In this document: piece after piece, positions 14,718 to 16,842 of the stretch
How the letters are laid out: the number at the start of each line of letters is the position of its first letter
Numbering within the stretch: position 1 is the first letter of the stretch
From: CAZIIK01 sp964539235
GTDB lineage: Bacteria > Pseudomonadota > Gammaproteobacteria > Francisellales > CACEW01
Direction of reading: 5' to 3'
Assembly (NCBI GenBank): GCA_964539235.1
Contig: CAZIIK010000091.1
Location: forward strand, 1-16,842
DNA length: 16,842 bases
Translations under genes and position numbers: made by a program
The notes under the pieces: model-generated
What the model saw: only the letters and a program-made list of their open reading frames with translations
The model's database searches: none
Told to the model about the DNA's origin: nothing

Positions 14718-15926
14718 ATGAAACGCCTTTACCAAAATATTGCACAACAACATTTTTCAGAGAACCGACAAATGTTGTTTTTCGCAGGCCCTAGGCAAGT
14801 GGGTAAAACAACGATTGGGCAATCACTACAAGCGCTTTATGACCAGTCTTATTATCTCAATTGGGACCTTGATCGGGATAGAAAGCTGTTGCTTGCAGGC
14901 AACAGTGCGTTAGCTGAGTCATGCATGCTGACCTCTTTATCAACAAAAAACACATTGCTCATCTTGGGTGAGATCCATAAATATGGACGCTGGAAAAACT
15001 TATTAAAAGGTTTCTTTGATGCCTATGGAAACACAACATATATCTGTGTGACAGGCAGTGCCAGGCTAGATGTGTTTCGCAAAGGCTCTGATAGCTTATT
15101 GGGGCGTTACTTCCCTTATCGTGTTCATCCTTTATCTGTGCGGGAGCTTATCTCTGATACGATACCTGAGCAGCTATATTCCCCGCCTACATTATTGGAT
15201 GATGATCAATTTCTAGCATTGCTGAAGTTTGGGGGATTTCCAGAACCTTTTACGCGACAGCACACTCGTTTTTCACGACAGTGGAACCGTATGCGTGAAA
15301 ATTTATTATTTAAAGAAGACATTCGTGGCCTTACACAGGTTCAAGACATTGCGCTTATCCAAATGCTGGCAACTTTGTTAAAAGCTCAAGCAGGTCAGCT
15401 ATTGAATATGAGTCAGCTCGCCAAAAAACTCCAAGTTTCAGTCAATACCGTCAAACGTTGGTTAACTACTTTAACTGCTTTTTACTATTGCTATAGTGTC
15501 AGACCATGGACACAGAATATAACCAGCAGTTTATTAAAAGAGCCCAAAGTATACCTGTGGAATTGGGCTGATGTGGAAGATCCTGGCGCCCGAGCTGAGA
15601 ATTTTATAGCATCTCATTTACTCAAAGCTATTCATTACTGGAATGATGCTGGCCTAGGCGATTTTGAACTCTACTTCTTAAGAACTAAAGACGGCAAGGA
15701 AGTAGATTTTCTGGTCACAAAATCTAACCAACCCTGGTTCTTGGTTGAAGTAAAATGTAGCGAAAATCGCAGGATCAATTCCGCACTATATGATTTTCAA
15801 CAACAAACTGGTGCAAAGCATGCATTTCAAGTGGTTATTGATATGCCATATGTTGAACGCTGCTGTTTTGAAATCACACACCCCATAATCGTACCTGCAA
15901 AAACCTTTTTATCTCAGTTGGTTTAG
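14718..15926 (+). CDS. AAA-family ATPase with DUF4143 domain; Walker B Asp replaced by Gly
   Basis: This 402-residue protein has the usual layout of the AAA_14 plus DUF4143 family. Walker A is GPRQVGKTT (24-32). The Walker B region is LLILGEIHKYGRW (80-92), and a sensor-like VTGSARLDVF sits at 111-120. A winged-helix-like part follows at about 215-250 (LLNMSQLAKKLQVSVNTVKRW). The C-terminal domain (about 280-390) has EVDFLV and WFLVEVKCS, a PD-(D/E)XK-like pattern. Most relatives have DE in Walker B. Here Gly84 replaces the Asp (GGT for GAT, one base), so ATP hydrolysis may be impaired while binding remains. The function of the family is unknown; members are mobile and patchily distributed. 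The gene follows a long inverted repeat and is convergent with the next gene, 7 bases away. Confidence 0.88.
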   Translation: MKRLYQNIAQQHFSENRQMLFFAGPRQVGKTTIGQSLQALYDQSYYLNWDLDRDRKLLLAGNSALAESCMLTSLSTKNTLLILGEIHKYGRWKNLLKGFFDAYGNTTYICVTGSARLDVFRKGSDSLLGRYFPYRVHPLSVRELISDTIPEQLYSPPTLLDDDQFLALLKFGGFPEPFTRQHTRFSRQWNRMRENLLFKEDIRGLTQVQDIALIQMLATLLKAQAGQLLNMSQLAKKLQVSVNTVKRWLTTLTAFYYCYSVRPWTQNITSSLLKEPKVYLWNWADVEDPGARAENFIASHLLKAIHYWNDAGLGDFELYFLRTKDGKEVDFLVTKSNQPWFLVEVKCSENRRINSALYDFQQQTGAKHAFQVVIDMPYVERCCFEITHPIIVPAKTFLSQLV

Positions 15927-15933
15927 ATAATTA

Positions 15934-16644
15934 TTAGTCTAATTCCATCCACCAAGGATCACCTAAAAGTGATTCCGATTGCGTAGTGCTAGATACAGGT
16001 GAAGGACGTTCTGCCCCCGGAGGCAAATCAGTAAGCAGAAGCGCACTGCGTCTGGGTGTTATATAAAGTTCAGTACCAGAATCTAATACCAAGGCATCAT
16101 GACCGGGTCGTCTAACAATAGACTGGCTTAAAAGCATTGCACATATACGGAGCAACACTAACAAAACCTCAGCTATTCCCATACTAGCTAATGGTCGATC
16201 AGTAACGATTGCAGCTTCACCCTGTAACGGATCAATAACCTCTCCACTCGCTTCAATTTCTGCTATTCTGCTTAAGTTATATGCTGATAAATCATCTGCA
16301 ACTCTTGGGTTTCTAACATAGAATAAAACTATAATACATGATTTTGGGTAGCCCGGATTTTGTGCACGAAATGCTTGTTCACGCCTCACTTTTTCGCGAT
16401 AGAAGACACCATAGGTAACACCGACCGAATCTAAATGCCCATAATTCGCTGCTCCATAGGTACCAATCAAGTTACTCAGCCTTATCCGACCAGTTTGAGC
16501 GTGCAGCATAATTCTTTTAAATCGACTGTTAGTTCCACGCATTTCAACTGCTATACCAGTATTTGCAAGAATATTCCGAGCATCCTCAGCTTGTGCAGAT
16601 ACATAACGTGAATCAAAACAAATAGATGCTTTAGCTGAATCCAC
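15934..16644 (-). CDS. Unrecognised protein, 236 aa
   Basis: I do not recognise this family. The protein is soluble-looking and rich in Arg and Ala. The middle has aromatic-rich segments (NLIGTYGAANYGH, GVFYREKVRRE), then CIIVLFYVRNPR. A hydrophobic, probably helical stretch at residues 155-173 (MGIAEVLLVLLRICAMLLS) is borderline for a membrane segment. The C-terminus is polar, ending LLGDPWWMELD. The only standard start is GTG 16644. The frame stays open to a stop at 16690-16692 with protein-like sequence (VAKSYI) but no other start codon, so the N-terminus is uncertain or truncated. It is convergent with the ATPase gene, 7 bases apart. Length and unbroken frame favour a real gene. Confidence 0.55.
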   Translation of the reverse strand: MDSAKASICFDSRYVSAQAEDARNILANTGIAVEMRGTNSRFKRIMLHAQTGRIRLSNLIGTYGAANYGHLDSVGVTYGVFYREKVRREQAFRAQNPGYPKSCIIVLFYVRNPRVADDLSAYNLSRIAEIEASGEVIDPLQGEAAIVTDRPLASMGIAEVLLVLLRICAMLLSQSIVRRPGHDALVLDSGTELYITPRRSALLLTDLPPGAERPSPVSSTTQSESLLGDPWWMELD

Positions 16645-16790
16645 AATGTAAGACTTCGCAACTAAAGAATCGATACTGTTGCTTAACTCTTAATTTGCTG
16701 TAATTTGTGCACACGCTGCAGTTTTAATACCCTCAGCTGTTTTGCCCCAAAGTGTAATCAATGTAATGGTCAAGTAAAACTGTAGAGAAT
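16645..16790. other. Short non-coding stretch before the possible transposase tail
   Basis: No gene, promoter or terminator is clearly visible. The part 16768-16790 (GGTCAAGTAAAACTGTAGAG...) resembles the terminal sequence of an insertion element, but this cannot be confirmed without the sequence beyond the window. Confidence 0.3.
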
Positions 16791-16841
16791 TTAAGCCACT
16801 TTTTTAAACTCCAGTGCTTTTAGATGTGGAGTTAAATATCC
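16791..16841 (-). mobile_element. Possible C-terminal tail of a transposase entering from beyond the right edge
   Basis: The minus strand reads GYLTPHLKALEFKKVA followed by TAA (16791-16793), with the 5' part outside the window. GYLTP close to a C-terminus is typical of IS3-type DDE transposases (…LGYLTP.EFE). With only 16 residues this is a suggestion, not an identification. Confidence 0.25.
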
Positions 16842-16842
16842 A

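Noticed and set aside
14718..16644. New two-gene defence system (ATPase plus orphan protein)
   Set aside because: The two genes are convergent rather than co-directional, the ATPase has a defective-looking Walker B, and neither shows a link to a known defence family.

Overview
The window looks like a chromosomal segment of a gammaproteobacterium with moderate G+C. It carries the phoH-ybeY-corC-lnt order with 4-bp overlaps, a RumA/RlmD-type rRNA methyltransferase, FolB and a tRNA-Asn with an encoded CCA. The mix would fit Legionellales-like bacteria, but nothing in the sequence proves a genus.

Layout. (1) 1-1056: an unrecognised minus-strand gene runs off the left edge. It is followed by an AT-rich gene-poor stretch with an 11-bp inverted repeat, then by a small array of CCCTTCGACAGGCTCAGG-type repeats against the 3' end of rlmD. 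(2) 1057-3088: rlmD (minus) is divergent from a two-CBS-domain protein (plus). (3) 3089-4502: a toxin-antitoxin graveyard. It holds a HigA-like antitoxin whose natural ATG is out of frame across a run of seven A, a cluster of short palindromes, a YefM antitoxin with a complete YoeB toxin that has no ATG/GTG/TTG start, and a convergent RelE-type toxin pseudogene with in-frame stops. (4) 4468-4713: tRNA-Asn with its own promoter, structured leader and terminator. (5) 4839-7394: a minus-strand operon of two half-size FUSC-family membrane proteins and an acyl-CoA thioesterase. (6) 7418-8871: folB and a MidA/NDUFAF7-family methyltransferase, overlapping by 4 bp. (7) 9171-14490: an MFS transporter leading into phoH, ybeY, corC and lnt, nearly all overlapping, so probably one transcript for rRNA maturation, envelope integrity and lipoprotein acylation. 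(8) 14491-16842: an accessory-looking end. It holds a long perfect inverted repeat, an AAA/DUF4143 ATPase with an altered Walker B motif, an orphan 236-residue protein and what may be the tail of a transposase.

The housekeeping genes are intact and ordinary. The points most worth a second look are the TA cluster (frame break at A7, AUU-type start of yoeB, relE remnant), the inverted repeat plus Walker B change at the ATPase gene, the split FUSC pair, and the unassigned ORFs at both edges. I found no convincing complete novel defence or biosynthetic system.
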